From an uncultured Lachnospiraceae bacterium (lineage in GTDB: Bacteria; Bacillota; Clostridia; Lachnospirales; Lachnospiraceae): a stretch of 50,249 bases of DNA. Positions 8,031 through 16,340 of this stretch are shown one piece after another. Within the stretch, counting starts at the first letter, position 1. Each line of letters starts with the position of its first letter. A program made the translations under genes and the position numbers. The notes beneath the pieces are model-generated. The model did no database searches, was not told where the DNA came from, and saw nothing but the letters and a program-made list of their open reading frames with translations. Location of the stretch: assembly GCA_947566645.1 (NCBI GenBank), contig CANOKL010000028.1:1-50249 (forward strand), in the 5' to 3' direction.

Positions 8031-9464
8031 ATGGCAAAAGAACAAACTCAGACACAGACAACCGTAGCCATACCGCTGCCCAGGGGAAAGAAAAATCTTG
8101 TACAGATTGGATGTATCTGTATGATGCTCTCAGTAGCAATGTATGGTCTTGTATTTGCAACCCTGACCGGTCCTATCCTTGAGAGTGTCAATGCAATGGG
8201 ATATGTCTCTTTATTCTCTATATTTGGAGCAATCGGTGTATCGATCATGACGCCGATTGGCGGTAAATTAGGCGACCTTATCGGGCGGAGAAATATCGTA
8301 GTGATTCCGGGCATCATCTGTGCCGTAAGCGGTATCGCATTTGCATTTGTGCGCTCTCTGGTTCCTCTTATGATTTTGCGGCTGCTTGTCAGTCTTGCAC
8401 AGGGAGCCTTCACGGCAGCGCCGTATATTATTGCAGGCCTGATCAATGAAAGAAAGGATGTTCCCAAAGCAATGGGCATGCTCGCAACAGCTATTGCCGT
8501 CGGGGGATTTGGCGGAAGTATCATCGCAGGTATCCTGACAGATATGGGACTTCTTACTGTTGCTATCCTTATGCCTGCCATTCCGCTGATAGCCGGCATC
8601 CTGCTGATCGGGCTCAATCTGCCAAACCAGAAGCGCGACGGTAAGGTTACGATTGATATCCCGGGAATTATCGCGCTGGTTGTGACATTGTGTGGTATTC
8701 TCCTTGCGCTTAACTTCGGTTCATCTATCGGCTGGGCAAATCCGGGGATCATCGCAGGATTTATTATCGGTATTGTTGCATTATTCGTGCTGATCAAGAT
8801 TGAAGGCGCTTCTAGTGAGCCGATCATACCACTGGGACTTTTTAAAAACAAGAATTATACAATATTACTGATTGTAGGATTTATCTGCTACTTCTATCAG
8901 AACGCGATGAATGTATATGCGCCAATCGGAGCATTGCAGATAATCGGGACATCCACCAGCACTGCCGGAGCATTGCAGATGCCCCGTACGCTTATCACGA
9001 TCTTCCTTCCTACAATTGCAGGCGCCTGGGTTGGGAAGAAGGCCGCGAACAGTTGGAAGGCGATGGCCATCGGTACACTCCTGACAGCAATTCCCATGGC
9101 AGTCATGGGCTTTACAACTGCTAATACATCCATTATGATTTATTTCGTTGCCCTGGCTGTTACAGGTATCGCCGAGAGCTTCCGTGCAGTATCCATTACC
9201 CCTGCTGCCCAGGCAACACTCCAGCCGCAGGACATGGGTGTCGGCACTTCGCTGGTGAACTTTGTAAACTCTCTGGCAACAACCATCTCGGCTGCAGTAC
9301 TGGGAGCTGCTTATAATATGAGGACAGCCGCAGATCCTACGAATACTGCGAACATCCAGAATGGTATTAACACTGTATTCTGGGCAGCCGCAATTGTAAG
9401 TATCATCGGCTTCGTACTCGTAATCCTGGTGATCCGTCCGCAGATGGCCAAAAAGGCCGAATAG
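8031..9464 (+). CDS. MFS transporter, DHA2-like (about 14 helices)
   Basis: 477 residues with about 14 hydrophobic helices. The motif A loop GGKLGDLIGRRNIVVIPG lies between helices 2 and 3, and RLLVSLAQGAFTAAPYIIAG is the substrate-pocket helix. This matches drug:H+ antiporter 2-type major facilitator proteins, which move small organic molecules across the cytoplasmic membrane. The ATG at 8031 is preferred, with AGGAGG at about 11 bases; an in-frame start at 7977 would add a hydrophilic tail with no ribosome site. It is cotranscribed with the amidohydrolase, so it may handle its substrate or product (inference). Confidence 0.85.
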   Translation: MAKEQTQTQTTVAIPLPRGKKNLVQIGCICMMLSVAMYGLVFATLTGPILESVNAMGYVSLFSIFGAIGVSIMTPIGGKLGDLIGRRNIVVIPGIICAVSGIAFAFVRSLVPLMILRLLVSLAQGAFTAAPYIIAGLINERKDVPKAMGMLATAIAVGGFGGSIIAGILTDMGLLTVAILMPAIPLIAGILLIGLNLPNQKRDGKVTIDIPGIIALVVTLCGILLALNFGSSIGWANPGIIAGFIIGIVALFVLIKIEGASSEPIIPLGLFKNKNYTILLIVGFICYFYQNAMNVYAPIGALQIIGTSTSTAGALQMPRTLITIFLPTIAGAWVGKKAANSWKAMAIGTLLTAIPMAVMGFTTANTSIMIYFVALAVTGIAESFRAVSITPAAQATLQPQDMGVGTSLVNFVNSLATTISAAVLGAAYNMRTAADPTNTANIQNGINTVFWAAAIVSIIGFVLVILVIRPQMAKKAE

Positions 9465-9554
9465 GATGCAGGAAAAAAGTTTACACCATATTTGCTTATT
9501 GATATAATCAATGTAGAAAAGTAAACATTGCACTTATAGAAAGCAGGTGGGAAT

Positions 9555-9677
9555 ATGACTGGTAAACAGGTGGTTAACCTTATTCGGAAATTAAGAGAGA
9601 AGGGTTTGAGCAGTGATGAAATATTAGCAATTATAGAGTATATAGAAACTCACGATCCCAAAGAGCAGGAGAACTAA
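9555..9677 (+). CDS. Small protein of 40 residues
   Basis: An ATG after GCAGGTGGG opens a 40-residue frame that is amphipathic and charged (LIRKLREKGLSSDEILAIIE) and ends with acidic residues. It resembles the many short helical proteins of Clostridia with no known function. Codon use looks coding and the start has a reasonable ribosome site. It stands alone between the MFS gene and a family B hairpin. It could be a regulator peptide, but nothing shows that. Confidence 0.55.
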   Translation: MTGKQVVNLIRKLREKGLSSDEILAIIEYIETHDPKEQEN

Positions 9678-9700
9678 ATAAGCTGCCCGTGTGGTTTCAG

Positions 9701-9739
9701 CTTACGGTCTGCGCATTTATTGCGCAGACCTGTGAACAG
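9701..9739 (+). repeat. Family B repeat: hairpin plus GTGAACAG
   Basis: GGTCTGCGCA (9706-9715) and TGCGCAGACC (9721-9730) form a perfect 10-bp stem with a five-base loop, followed by TGTGAACAG. The same layout (small GC hairpin then GTGAAYAG) occurs at five other places in the window. It may also act as a terminator, but no T-run follows. Confidence 0.6.
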
Positions 9740-9742
9740 CGG

Positions 9743-10096
9743 CTAACTATTGTACAATTTACAATCATCAGCTCTGCCATCGCAATCACAATTACAATCA
9801 CAGTCACAATCAATAATGGCCTCTCCTGCTTCCGCTCTTGCTCCAAAGATAATAGGAACCTCAATACGAAGTTTCTGACTTACTGAAAATTTACAGATGT
9901 CTCCAGAGCCACTGATGCATGGATCGCATCCAGATATAATGCAGGCCTTCCCTAAACATTTTGTTGTAGCATTGCCCACTTCTCCGAAGGCTTTGATCGT
10001 CACTGGTACGCAGACATTAACATCTTGATATCCCATTGTCGGGCATCCCACCTGTTCCGTCTTACATTCTGTTGCTGGTTCAAAGTAATTTTCCAT
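9743..10096 (-). CDS. Cys-rich small protein with Asp-Cys tail
   Basis: 117 residues with about 16 cysteines. The N-terminal part (CPTMGYQDVNVCVPVTIKAF) and middle (CKFSVSQKLRIEVPIIFGAR) look like a small beta-sheet domain found in Clostridia as a possible spore-coat or surface protein (weak family memory, not proved). The C-terminal tail alternates Cys with Asp or Asn (CDCDCNCDCD), a likely metal-binding or cross-linking segment. The start at 10096 follows AGGGAGAG; the longer frame to 10210 lacks a site. No signal peptide is visible. It is a single gene whose 3' end faces the family B hairpin. Confidence 0.65.
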   Translation of the reverse strand: MENYFEPATECKTEQVGCPTMGYQDVNVCVPVTIKAFGEVGNATTKCLGKACIISGCDPCISGSGDICKFSVSQKLRIEVPIIFGARAEAGEAIIDCDCDCNCDCDGRADDCKLYNS

Positions 10097-10345
10097 AAAA
10101 ATCTCTCCCTGCTTATTTTTTTCTAATATCTGATATAAAAAACTGACGACATCCTCCAGATTGAGGCCGTTATGTACTTTTTCCGGTTCAAAGTAGAGGA
10201 ATACCTCCATATCAATATATTCACCAATGCCTTTTATTGTTACTGAATTTTTTAAAGTGAATTTTTAAAAGTTTTAATTTTGTTATATTTTTGACCAAAG
10301 TTGTGTTATTCTATTGGTATAAGGCAGGAATGGAGGGGATAGCCA

Positions 10346-10450
10346 ATGAAAGAGATTTGTACTGATAGGAAGAGGGGCGTGAAGATCATTGAAAGTTTAT
10401 ACTCCGTAAAGGATCTGATACCTGGAAGCGGACAGGCCAGGGAATCATGA
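10346..10450 (+). CDS. 34-residue peptide coupled to the next gene
   Basis: An ATG preceded by GGAGGGG opens 34 codons that end in TGA overlapping the ATG of the next gene (ATGA). The peptide is basic (ICTDRKRGVKIIESLY) and has no recognised domain. The four-base overlap and the weak ribosome site of the following gene suggest translational coupling. It may be a leader peptide or a real small protein. Confidence 0.45.
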   Translation: MKEICTDRKRGVKIIESLYSVKDLIPGSGQARES

Positions 10451-10902
10451 TTGCGATTGTCTGTGTGGATGACCGGAATGGAATGATGTTTCACAGCCGC
10501 CGCCAGAGCCAGGACCGGGTGATGAGGGAGGATATGCTTCGGGAATGCCGGGGAAGACGGCTGTACATGGATACCTATTCCGGAGATCTGTTTAAAAACA
10601 TGAGTCATGAGGAAACAGAGATCGTCATTGCGGACGATTTTGCCAGGAGGGCAGGAGACGGGGACTACTGCTTCTTCGAAAAGATGGAAGTGGAAAGGAC
10701 ATTCCTGACGGACAGGGATGTGAGCAGGATGGAAGCTATCATTATGTATCACTGGAACCGCCGCTACCCGGCAGATACTTATTTTCCCATCAATCTGTCA
10801 GACGGATGCCTGTCAGACAGAGAATGGAAGCTTCTCCGGATGGAAGAATTCCGGGGTTCCTCCCATGAACGGATTACAAAGGAGGTTTATCAAAGAATAT
10901 GA
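10447..10902 (+). CDS. Small DHFR-like-fold protein of unknown function
   Basis: 151 residues. The N-terminus (MIAIVCVDDRNGMMFHSRRQ) recalls the first strand and loop of dihydrofolate reductase, and relatives in Clostridia are found next to similar nucleases. The catalytic acid and folate residues of true DHFR are not evident, so enzymatic function should not be assumed. It overlaps the coupled peptide upstream by four bases and the nuclease downstream by four bases (ATGA), so all three are one operon. Confidence 0.55.
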   Translation: MIAIVCVDDRNGMMFHSRRQSQDRVMREDMLRECRGRRLYMDTYSGDLFKNMSHEETEIVIADDFARRAGDGDYCFFEKMEVERTFLTDRDVSRMEAIIMYHWNRRYPADTYFPINLSDGCLSDREWKLLRMEEFRGSSHERITKEVYQRI

Positions 10903-11864
10903 TGAAAAAAATGTGTGCAGCAGCCCGGGCGGGGCGCAGGCTGCTGCCGTTGCTGCTGTGCTGCTGTATGCTTCTGACAACTGCCTGTGCGGATGGCAGA
11001 ATGCCAGACGGCAGCGCACCGGGGCAGGGAGAAGCAGCCGGAACAGCCTCTGGTGGCGGCGGCCAGGCTCCAGGTAATCAGGAAATCATAACAATTGAGG
11101 AGGTTCCCGGGTATTCGGGTGAACCTTACATAGAGATTAATGGAAATGAGCCGGATTTTCATGAGGCAGGGCAGGCGGAGAGAAAGGAGTCCTTTGAGCG
11201 CTACAGTGCGCTGGACAGGCTGGGGCGCTGCGGCGAGGCGTATGCCAATGTGGGGACAGACTTGATGCCTGTGGAAAAGAGAGGACGTATCGGCAAGGTA
11301 AAGCCCACAGGATGGCAGACCGTAAAATATGACTTTGTGGATGGAAAATATTTATATAACCGCTGTCATCTGATCGGGTATCAGCTTTCCGGGGAAAACG
11401 CAAATGAAAGAAACCTGATTACAGGTACCCGTTATATGAATGTGGAGGGTATGCTGCCCTTTGAAAATATGGTGGCAGACTATGTAAAAGAGACGGAAAA
11501 TCATGTGCTGTACCGGGTCACTCCGGTTTTTGAGGATGACAATCTGCTGGCAGAAGGAGTACAGATGGAGGCTCTTTCCGTGGAGGATAACGGAGAAGGG
11601 ATTTCCTACAATGTCTATGTATATAATGTACAGCCGGGAGTAACGATTGACTACAAGACAGGAAAAAGCAGCCTGAATGAAGAGAAGATGCCCGGGGCCG
11701 GGGAAGACGATGCCGAAGGCGAGATCCGGGGAAATTCAAGATCTAAGATCTACCATTGCCCGGGTCAGGCAGCTTACGAGGAGATGGCAGACTCGAAGCA
11801 TCTGGTAATCTTCGGAAGTGAACAGGAGGCTTCGGAGGCCGGATACAGGAAGGCAAAGCGATGA
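10899..11864 (+). CDS. Lipoprotein DNA/RNA non-specific endonuclease
   Basis: 321 residues. A signal peptide ends in the lipobox LTTAC, so Cys30 is the likely lipid anchor and the enzyme acts outside the membrane. The nuclease domain (about 100-235) shows NRCHLIGYQLSGENANERNL, in which His157 and Asn172 correspond to the catalytic His and metal-binding Asn of the EndA/NucA beta-beta-alpha-metal family. The usual DRGH is replaced by NRCH, as in related Firmicute proteins. The last 40 residues (KIYHCPGQAAYEEM, then VIFGSEQEASEAGY) form a short Ada-like metal-binding module also seen in these enzymes. It could serve nutrient scavenging or DNA processing in competence. The start overlaps the gene before it, with AAGGAGG upstream, and the AzlC gene starts inside its stop. 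Confidence 0.8.
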   Translation: MMKKMCAAARAGRRLLPLLLCCCMLLTTACADGRMPDGSAPGQGEAAGTASGGGGQAPGNQEIITIEEVPGYSGEPYIEINGNEPDFHEAGQAERKESFERYSALDRLGRCGEAYANVGTDLMPVEKRGRIGKVKPTGWQTVKYDFVDGKYLYNRCHLIGYQLSGENANERNLITGTRYMNVEGMLPFENMVADYVKETENHVLYRVTPVFEDDNLLAEGVQMEALSVEDNGEGISYNVYVYNVQPGVTIDYKTGKSSLNEEKMPGAGEDDAEGEIRGNSRSKIYHCPGQAAYEEMADSKHLVIFGSEQEASEAGYRKAKR

Positions 11865-12655
11865 CGGGAGAAAATTTTGGAATGAACAGACAAAAGAATG
11901 CATTTATAAGCGGAATAAGGGACGGAATTCCCATTGCCCTGGGCTATTTTGCCGTGGCATTTTCACTGGGAATTGTAGCAAAAAAAGCAGGACTGGATCC
12001 TGTGCAGGGATTCATTTCCAGTATGCTGAACCACGCTTCGGCGGGAGAATATGCGGAATTTACCGTAATTATGGCGAATGCTCCTTATGTTGAGATGGCA
12101 TTTGTCATTCTGATTACCAATATAAGATACCTGCTCATGAGCTGTGCCCTGAGCCAGAGATTTGATCCCGATACACCCGGAATACACAGGTTTTTAGTTG
12201 GTTTTGGGATTACGGATGAGATATTCGGGATCAGCATCGGGAGGCCCGGTGTGGTGAATCCCTGCTATAACTATGGGGCAATGGCAATCGCCCTCCCGGG
12301 CTGGTCATTTGGAACAGCCATCGGAATTGTGGCAGGAAACATTCTTCCTGCATCCATTGTCAGCGCACTAAGCGTTGCCCTCTACGGGATGTTTATCGCA
12401 ATTATCATCCCGGCATCAAAGAAAAACCGGATTGTGGGAGGGGTGGTGGCAGTAAGCTTCCTTGTAAGCTTTGCCGTATCAAAAATCAGCCTGTTTGACC
12501 GCATGTCCGACAGCATGAAGATCAGCCTGCTGACAGTGGTAATAGCCGGGGCTGCCGCTTTATTATTCCCAGTGAAAGAAGAAGACGGGGAAGACAGCAT
12601 GGATACAGATGAAAAGTCTTCAGATTACATGGCTTTTGAAAAGGAGGAATTGTGA
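11861..12655 (+). CDS. azlC: AzlC branched-chain amino acid exporter subunit
   Basis: 264 residues with several hydrophobic helices and the AzlC pattern: GIPIALGYFAVAFSLGIVA near the N-terminus, the NAPYVEMAFVILITNIRYLL segment and DEIFGISIG. AzlC pairs with AzlD to export branched-chain amino acids or analogues such as 4-azaleucine. The start overlaps the nuclease stop (ATGA); an ATG at 11882 is a possible alternative. AzlD begins two bases after the stop. Confidence 0.85.
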   Translation: MTGENFGMNRQKNAFISGIRDGIPIALGYFAVAFSLGIVAKKAGLDPVQGFISSMLNHASAGEYAEFTVIMANAPYVEMAFVILITNIRYLLMSCALSQRFDPDTPGIHRFLVGFGITDEIFGISIGRPGVVNPCYNYGAMAIALPGWSFGTAIGIVAGNILPASIVSALSVALYGMFIAIIIPASKKNRIVGGVVAVSFLVSFAVSKISLFDRMSDSMKISLLTVVIAGAAALLFPVKEEDGEDSMDTDEKSSDYMAFEKEEL

Positions 12656-12656
12656 G

Positions 12657-12962
12657 ATGACGCATAATATATACCTTTATATCCTCGTGGCAGCAGCAGT
12701 GTCCTGCCTGATTCGTGTTATTCCGCTTACACTGATCCGTAAAAAGATCAAGAATCCATTTATACGGTCATTCCTTTACTATGTGCCGTATGTAACGCTG
12801 GCGGTTATGACGTTTCCTGCGATTCTGGACGCGCCTCAGATTCCGGCTGCAGGAATACTGGCTCTGATTGTTGGCATCATAGCCGCATGGAAGGGAGTAA
12901 ATATGATAGGAATCGCTGCCTTATGCTGCGTGGCGGCATTCTTAGGGACGGGGCATTTTTAA
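12657..12962 (+). CDS. azlD: AzlD branched-chain amino acid exporter subunit
   Basis: 101 residues with three or four hydrophobic helices and the AzlD signature (PFIRSFLYYVPYVTLAVMTF). It is the small partner of AzlC in the exporter. The ATG at 12657 follows AGGAGGAAT. The last residues, LGTGHF, and the stop codon are encoded by the family A repeat that begins at 12945, so the natural C-terminus was probably replaced or extended by repeat insertion. The same LGTGHF ending is found in the GIY-YIG protein at 31920. Confidence 0.85.
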   Translation: MTHNIYLYILVAAAVSCLIRVIPLTLIRKKIKNPFIRSFLYYVPYVTLAVMTFPAILDAPQIPAAGILALIVGIIAAWKGVNMIGIAALCCVAAFLGTGHF

Positions 12963-13019
12963 TTTGGGACGGGGCATTTTTTAAAATGCCCCGTCCCAAA
13001 TTAAAAATGACCTGTCCCC
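12945..13019. repeat. Family A repeat, copy 1
   Basis: A half-unit GGGACGGGGCATTTTTAATTT (12945-12965) is followed by a perfect palindrome with 15-base arms GGGACGGGGCATTTT (12966-12980) and its complement (12983-12997), then the tail AAATTAAAAATGACCTGTCC. It overlaps the azlD stop and lies between convergent genes. Confidence 0.9.
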
Positions 13020-13022
13020 GTT

Positions 13023-13790
13023 TTAGTAATCATATTCCCATTCGTCAATATCCCAGTCCAGGATTCTGCCTGTTTTTGCATTGATCTCGTATTCATATTC
13101 TGTTGCATTGTTATTGAATTCGATCTCGTAGCAGACAACTCCATCGTCCTTGTCAAGCTTAGCCTTTGTATAGTATACTTCACCTTTGATGTCTCCATGC
13201 TTTTTTGCATGCTTTAATGCGATGGACTTTGCTTTTTTAATGCCAATATACTTTGAGGAGTCCTTGAGAATTTTTTCTCTTTCAAGTTCATTCACTCTTC
13301 CGCTGCGTGCGTTAATCTCAACCTCGAATTTGTAATTTGAGGTCCGGAACTTAAGATCCCATTCGTCGTCTTTTCTGTCATATTTTACCTTTGTCCATTT
13401 TTGGACCTTCCTGGCTTTTACGCCGGCAGCTTTCAGTGCAATTTTTTTTGCGCTGGCCTCGCTGATCGCTTTGGATGATCTCTTCTTGATCTGTGACTTT
13501 TCAAAATCCTTTACATATCCGGTAAGGGCATCAATCTCAACCTCATACTTGTAGCTTTTGGTCTGAAATTCAACGTCCCACTCCTGGTCGTCATCATAGT
13601 CGTAATCATCCAGTTTTACCTTAATCCACTTTTTTACATTCTTTTCCTTGACGCCTGCCTCTTTCAGCGCGATGCTTTTCGCCTTTTTTCTGGTGATCTG
13701 TCCTTTGGCCGCATAAGATGTCATAGAGCTTCCAAGGCAGAGGACCGCAATCAGGCAGAATGAAATCATGATCCTTATTCTTTGCTTCAT
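13023..13790 (-). CDS. Secreted protein with three PepSY domains
   Basis: 255 residues. A signal peptide (about 1-27, ending SYAA) is followed by three tandem PepSY repeats of about 70 residues, each starting with a KAKSIAL- or KKIALKAAG-type helix and ending with a YEVEIDALTG-type strand. PepSY domains bind or inhibit peptidases or metals at the cell surface. The start at 13790 follows AAGGAGGAAG. It is a single gene converging on azlD across the family A repeat. A similar arrangement of free-standing PepSY proteins is common in Lachnospiraceae, but their partners are unknown. Confidence 0.8.
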   Translation of the reverse strand: MKQRIRIMISFCLIAVLCLGSSMTSYAAKGQITRKKAKSIALKEAGVKEKNVKKWIKVKLDDYDYDDDQEWDVEFQTKSYKYEVEIDALTGYVKDFEKSQIKKRSSKAISEASAKKIALKAAGVKARKVQKWTKVKYDRKDDEWDLKFRTSNYKFEVEINARSGRVNELEREKILKDSSKYIGIKKAKSIALKHAKKHGDIKGEVYYTKAKLDKDDGVVCYEIEFNNNATEYEYEINAKTGRILDWDIDEWEYDY

Positions 13791-13964
13791 TTTCTTCCTC
13801 CTTTCAGGTCTTAAGGCATTTGTATAAAATGTCTTAAAAAGATTTACAATATTAATATACCACAAAATGTAGTAAAATGAACATGCAAAAATTAGCACTG
13901 CTATTACTTTTTACGATCTCAAGGGCACTCATATAATTGGAGGCGATATTTAAAGCTTTGCTGC

Positions 13965-14147
13965 CTATTCGATTTTGACAGGAGAAATTACAGGTTTGCC
14001 CTCGCGGTCAAGAAGAGGGGTCATTCCGCCTGCATTGCCGCTCTTATGAAATACATAATTCACTCCTGTTTCGGTATCCACCCATATTTCCATTGTATTC
14101 AGCGTACCCTGGGAATAAACTGCTTCAAATCGGTTGTCTTTTGCCAT
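13965..14147 (-). CDS. DUF6440-type small protein
   Basis: 60 residues (MAKDNRFEAVYSQGTLNTME at the N-terminus), with ETGVNYVFHKSGNAGGMTPL and PVISP near the C-terminus, the pattern of the DUF6440 family. Relatives are small cytoplasmic proteins with no assigned function, frequent in Firmicutes and their phages. The ATG at 14147 follows AAGGAGG. A longer upstream frame exists but has no coding character. Confidence 0.75.
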   Translation of the reverse strand: MAKDNRFEAVYSQGTLNTMEIWVDTETGVNYVFHKSGNAGGMTPLLDREGKPVISPVKIE

Positions 14148-14277
14148 AGTTCGTATCCTCCTTGTTATTAAAAATGATAAAAATGTGTAACAGTGAGAGC
14201 CTGTATCTTTGATGACTGATTTCATTGTACCAAATAATTTATGCTGGCGCAATACTGCACTAACTAACTGGTGCATA

Positions 14278-14300
14278 GCGGCCTTCTGGGACGTGAATAG
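14278..14300 (+). repeat. Family B repeat
   Basis: GCGGCCTTCTGGGACGTGAATAG shows the family B layout: a small imperfect hairpin followed by GTGAATAG. It lies in the 310 bases between the DUF6440 and DacF-like genes, where I see no other gene. Confidence 0.5.
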
Positions 14301-14458
14301 GAGCCACTGTGCGGCCAGTAACACCGGTGCTTGTGAATTCAGATTTTTGGTGGAATTAATTAGTGTATCATTGGATAGAATATGGTAGAATATCTGTAGC
14401 TGTGAAGATACGGAGCAGTTACGAATATACGTAGCTGTTAAAATGGAGGGAATTAAGA

Positions 14459-15895
14459 ATGAGACAAGGAAGAAGGATAGTGGCAGCATTTTTGGCAGCG
14501 CTGCTGTGTTTGTCGGCAGCTATACCTGTAATGCCCGCAGCCGCAGAGGAACTGGATCAGACGGAGGAGCTTACCAGGGAAGAGAAAAAAGAACGGAAAA
14601 GGCTTAAGAAGTTATACAAGCTTCCCATTCAGACCAATGAGCTGACTGGGTGGCCAAAGGGGCCGGGGACATACGGCGAAGCTGCAATCCTGATGGAGGT
14701 GGAGACGGGTGCGATTTTGTATGCGAAGAACATAGACGCCCACTATTATCCTGCCAGCATCACAAAGATTCTGACGACTTTGGTAGCATTGGAAAATGGA
14801 CAGATGGAAGACAAGGTGACATTTTCAGACGACAGCCTGTCCTTCCTGGAGCCGGGAGATGCGTATATAGGAATGAAGGTGGGAAATGTCATTTCCCTGG
14901 AACAGGCCCTCTATGCGGTGCTCCTTGCGTCAGCGAATGAGGTTTCCTATGCAGTGAGCGAGAGCGTTGGGAAAAACAAAGGCTATGATTACGACTGGTT
15001 TATTAATCAGATGAATGTCAGATGTCAGGAGCTTGGCGGCAAAAATTCACATTTTGTAAATGCGAACGGACTTCATGATGACAACCACTACACCTGTGCC
15101 AGGGATATGGCGCTGATTGCCCGGGAACTATTTAAATATCCAAAAGCATTTGAAATTATGCAGACACTTCAATACAAGATTAAGAAATCTAAGACAACAG
15201 AGAAGCATATTTTTCAGCAAAATCATAAAATGCTTTACGAAGACAATGATTTTTATTACGAATATGTAATTGGTGGAAAGACGGGCTTCACCGACCAGGC
15301 GCATAATACACTTGTAACAATGATAGATAACGGGGAGATGAAACTTGTCTGCGTGCTGATGAAGAGCGAAGGCGTCAATGTGTACACAGACACAAAGGCA
15401 CTGTGTGAATACGCATTCAGCAATTTCAAAAAAGTGCCGGTAAGCAGTTCAGAGACATCCGGGACATCCGAAGACATAACGGAGATCCTTCCCCAGGAAG
15501 AGGGCGGCTTTGTCGTGCTCCCGGAGGGAGTGGACTTTGAAAAACTTGACAGGGAAATTGTACCTGACGAAGGGACAGAGGGCGAGGCAGAACTATCGTA
15601 TACCTACGAGGGAAATTATGTGGGCGGCGCGAGGGCAAGGCTTAGCGCTGACTATGGAAAGAAAGAGGAGCCGGAGCCAGAACCGGAAAAGGAGATTTCC
15701 GGCGGGGAAAAGAAAAGCATAGATGCGCGAACCGTGGATGAAAACAGCGGGGAAGATGAGATATCCGGTGCTCTTAAGAAAATCGGCACAAAGAAAATTG
15801 CGTTGGCAGCTGCCGTGATTGTGCTGATTGCTCTGATTTTTGCTCTGCTGGAATATATTCTGCTCATGAGGAAAAAGAAGCATCGGAGACGGTAG
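14459..15895 (+). CDS. D-alanyl-D-alanine carboxypeptidase (DacF-type, S11)
   Basis: 478 residues. A signal peptide (1-30) precedes a penicillin-binding DD-carboxypeptidase domain. All three motifs are present: SITK (Ser100, Lys103), SAN (Ser158, Asn160) and KTG (Lys274). The enzyme trims the terminal D-Ala of peptidoglycan stem peptides outside the membrane. A C-terminal linker rich in Glu and Pro leads to a single transmembrane helix near 445-470 and a basic tail, so it is anchored at its C-terminus. This is longer than B. subtilis DacF (about 389 residues). GGAGGGAATT precedes the ATG. A family A palindrome begins five bases after the stop. Confidence 0.85.
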   Translation: MRQGRRIVAAFLAALLCLSAAIPVMPAAAEELDQTEELTREEKKERKRLKKLYKLPIQTNELTGWPKGPGTYGEAAILMEVETGAILYAKNIDAHYYPASITKILTTLVALENGQMEDKVTFSDDSLSFLEPGDAYIGMKVGNVISLEQALYAVLLASANEVSYAVSESVGKNKGYDYDWFINQMNVRCQELGGKNSHFVNANGLHDDNHYTCARDMALIARELFKYPKAFEIMQTLQYKIKKSKTTEKHIFQQNHKMLYEDNDFYYEYVIGGKTGFTDQAHNTLVTMIDNGEMKLVCVLMKSEGVNVYTDTKALCEYAFSNFKKVPVSSSETSGTSEDITEILPQEEGGFVVLPEGVDFEKLDREIVPDEGTEGEAELSYTYEGNYVGGARARLSADYGKKEEPEPEPEKEISGGEKKSIDARTVDENSGEDEISGALKKIGTKKIALAAAVIVLIALIFALLEYILLMRKKKHRRR

Positions 15896-15900
15896 GTGTT

Positions 15901-15944
15901 CAATTGGGGACGGGGTAAAATTAATTTTACCCCGTCCCCAATTG
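15901..15944. repeat. Family A repeat, copy 2 (perfect 44-bp palindrome)
   Basis: CAATTGGGGACGGGGTAAAA is followed directly by its centre and exact complement, giving a 44-base perfect palindrome with no tail. It lies just after the DacF-like stop and 9 bases before the ileS promoter. Confidence 0.95.
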
Positions 15945-15953
15945 AAAAAAGCC

Positions 15954-15982
15954 TTGACGAATAAAAAAATATTTTCTATAAT
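15954..15982 (+). promoter_or_regulatory. Promoter of the ileS T-box transcript
   Basis: TTGACG (15954-15959) and TATAAT (15977-15982) are separated by 17 bases. Confidence 0.8.
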
Positions 15983-15989
15983 AAAGCGG

Positions 15990-16237
15990 AAAAGACAAAG
16001 ACATTGACGAAGACAGTAGGGTATATTTAAAAGACAAAGCGAGCCGGGGAGGGTGAAAGCCCGGTGCGAGTAGAATATATCTGAATATCACTTCTGAGTT
16101 GCAGATTCCGAACGGTTAGAAAGATGCCTGGTAGGAACTGACGGTATTCCCCCGTTACAGGGAAGACATATGGTAGTATGTTTAGGTGGTAAAAAGCGTA
16201 AGCGTGGCTTTCGTCCTATACGGATGAAAGCTTTTTT
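15990..16237 (+). ncRNA. T-box leader (isoleucine)
   Basis: The leader shows the stem I distal pattern (GAGCCGGGGAGGGTGAAAG...CCCGGTGCGAG, 16041-16070) and a likely specifier ATC followed by A in GAATATCAC (near 16084), with an AGGTGGTAA antiterminator sequence near 16183. It ends in an intrinsic terminator of GCTTTCGTCC (16207-16216) and GGATGAAAGC (16222-16231) followed by six T. Uncharged tRNA-Ile pairing at the specifier and T-box would favour antitermination and ileS expression. The assignment to Ile rests on the downstream gene and the ATC triplet. Confidence 0.85.
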
Positions 16238-16270
16238 AATTTCCAGGAGCAAACCTGAACTATTCAAAAA

Positions 16271-16325
16271 GGGACAGGTCATTTTCAATTTGGGACGGGG
16301 TAAAATTAATTTTACCCCGTCCCCC
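16271..16325. repeat. Family A repeat, copy 3, between T-box and ileS
   Basis: The tail arm GGGACAGGTCATTTTCAATT is followed by a palindrome with arms GGGACGGGGTAAAATT and its complement (16292-16323). It stands 34 bases after the T-box terminator and immediately before the ileS ribosome site AAGGAGG. Confidence 0.9.
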
Positions 16326-16340
16326 AAAAAAGGAGGGCTT

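Noticed and set aside
8048..8851. Minus-strand frame of 267 codons in the MFS gene
   Set aside because: Low-complexity Ile/Pro-rich composition typical of antisense to hydrophobic helices.
8865..9533. Long minus-strand open frame (222 codons) across the MFS gene
   Set aside because: Antisense shadow of a membrane protein gene; Cys- and His-rich composition with no start signal.
15901..15944. Family A palindrome as an ordinary Rho-independent terminator
   Set aside because: The stem is strong but the bases after the 3' arm are A/T-mixed without a T-run in either direction at most copies.
16170..16340. Longer IleS N-terminus starting at 16170
   Set aside because: Those codons are the T-box antiterminator, terminator and a repeat; the ribosome site and family alignment point to 16341.
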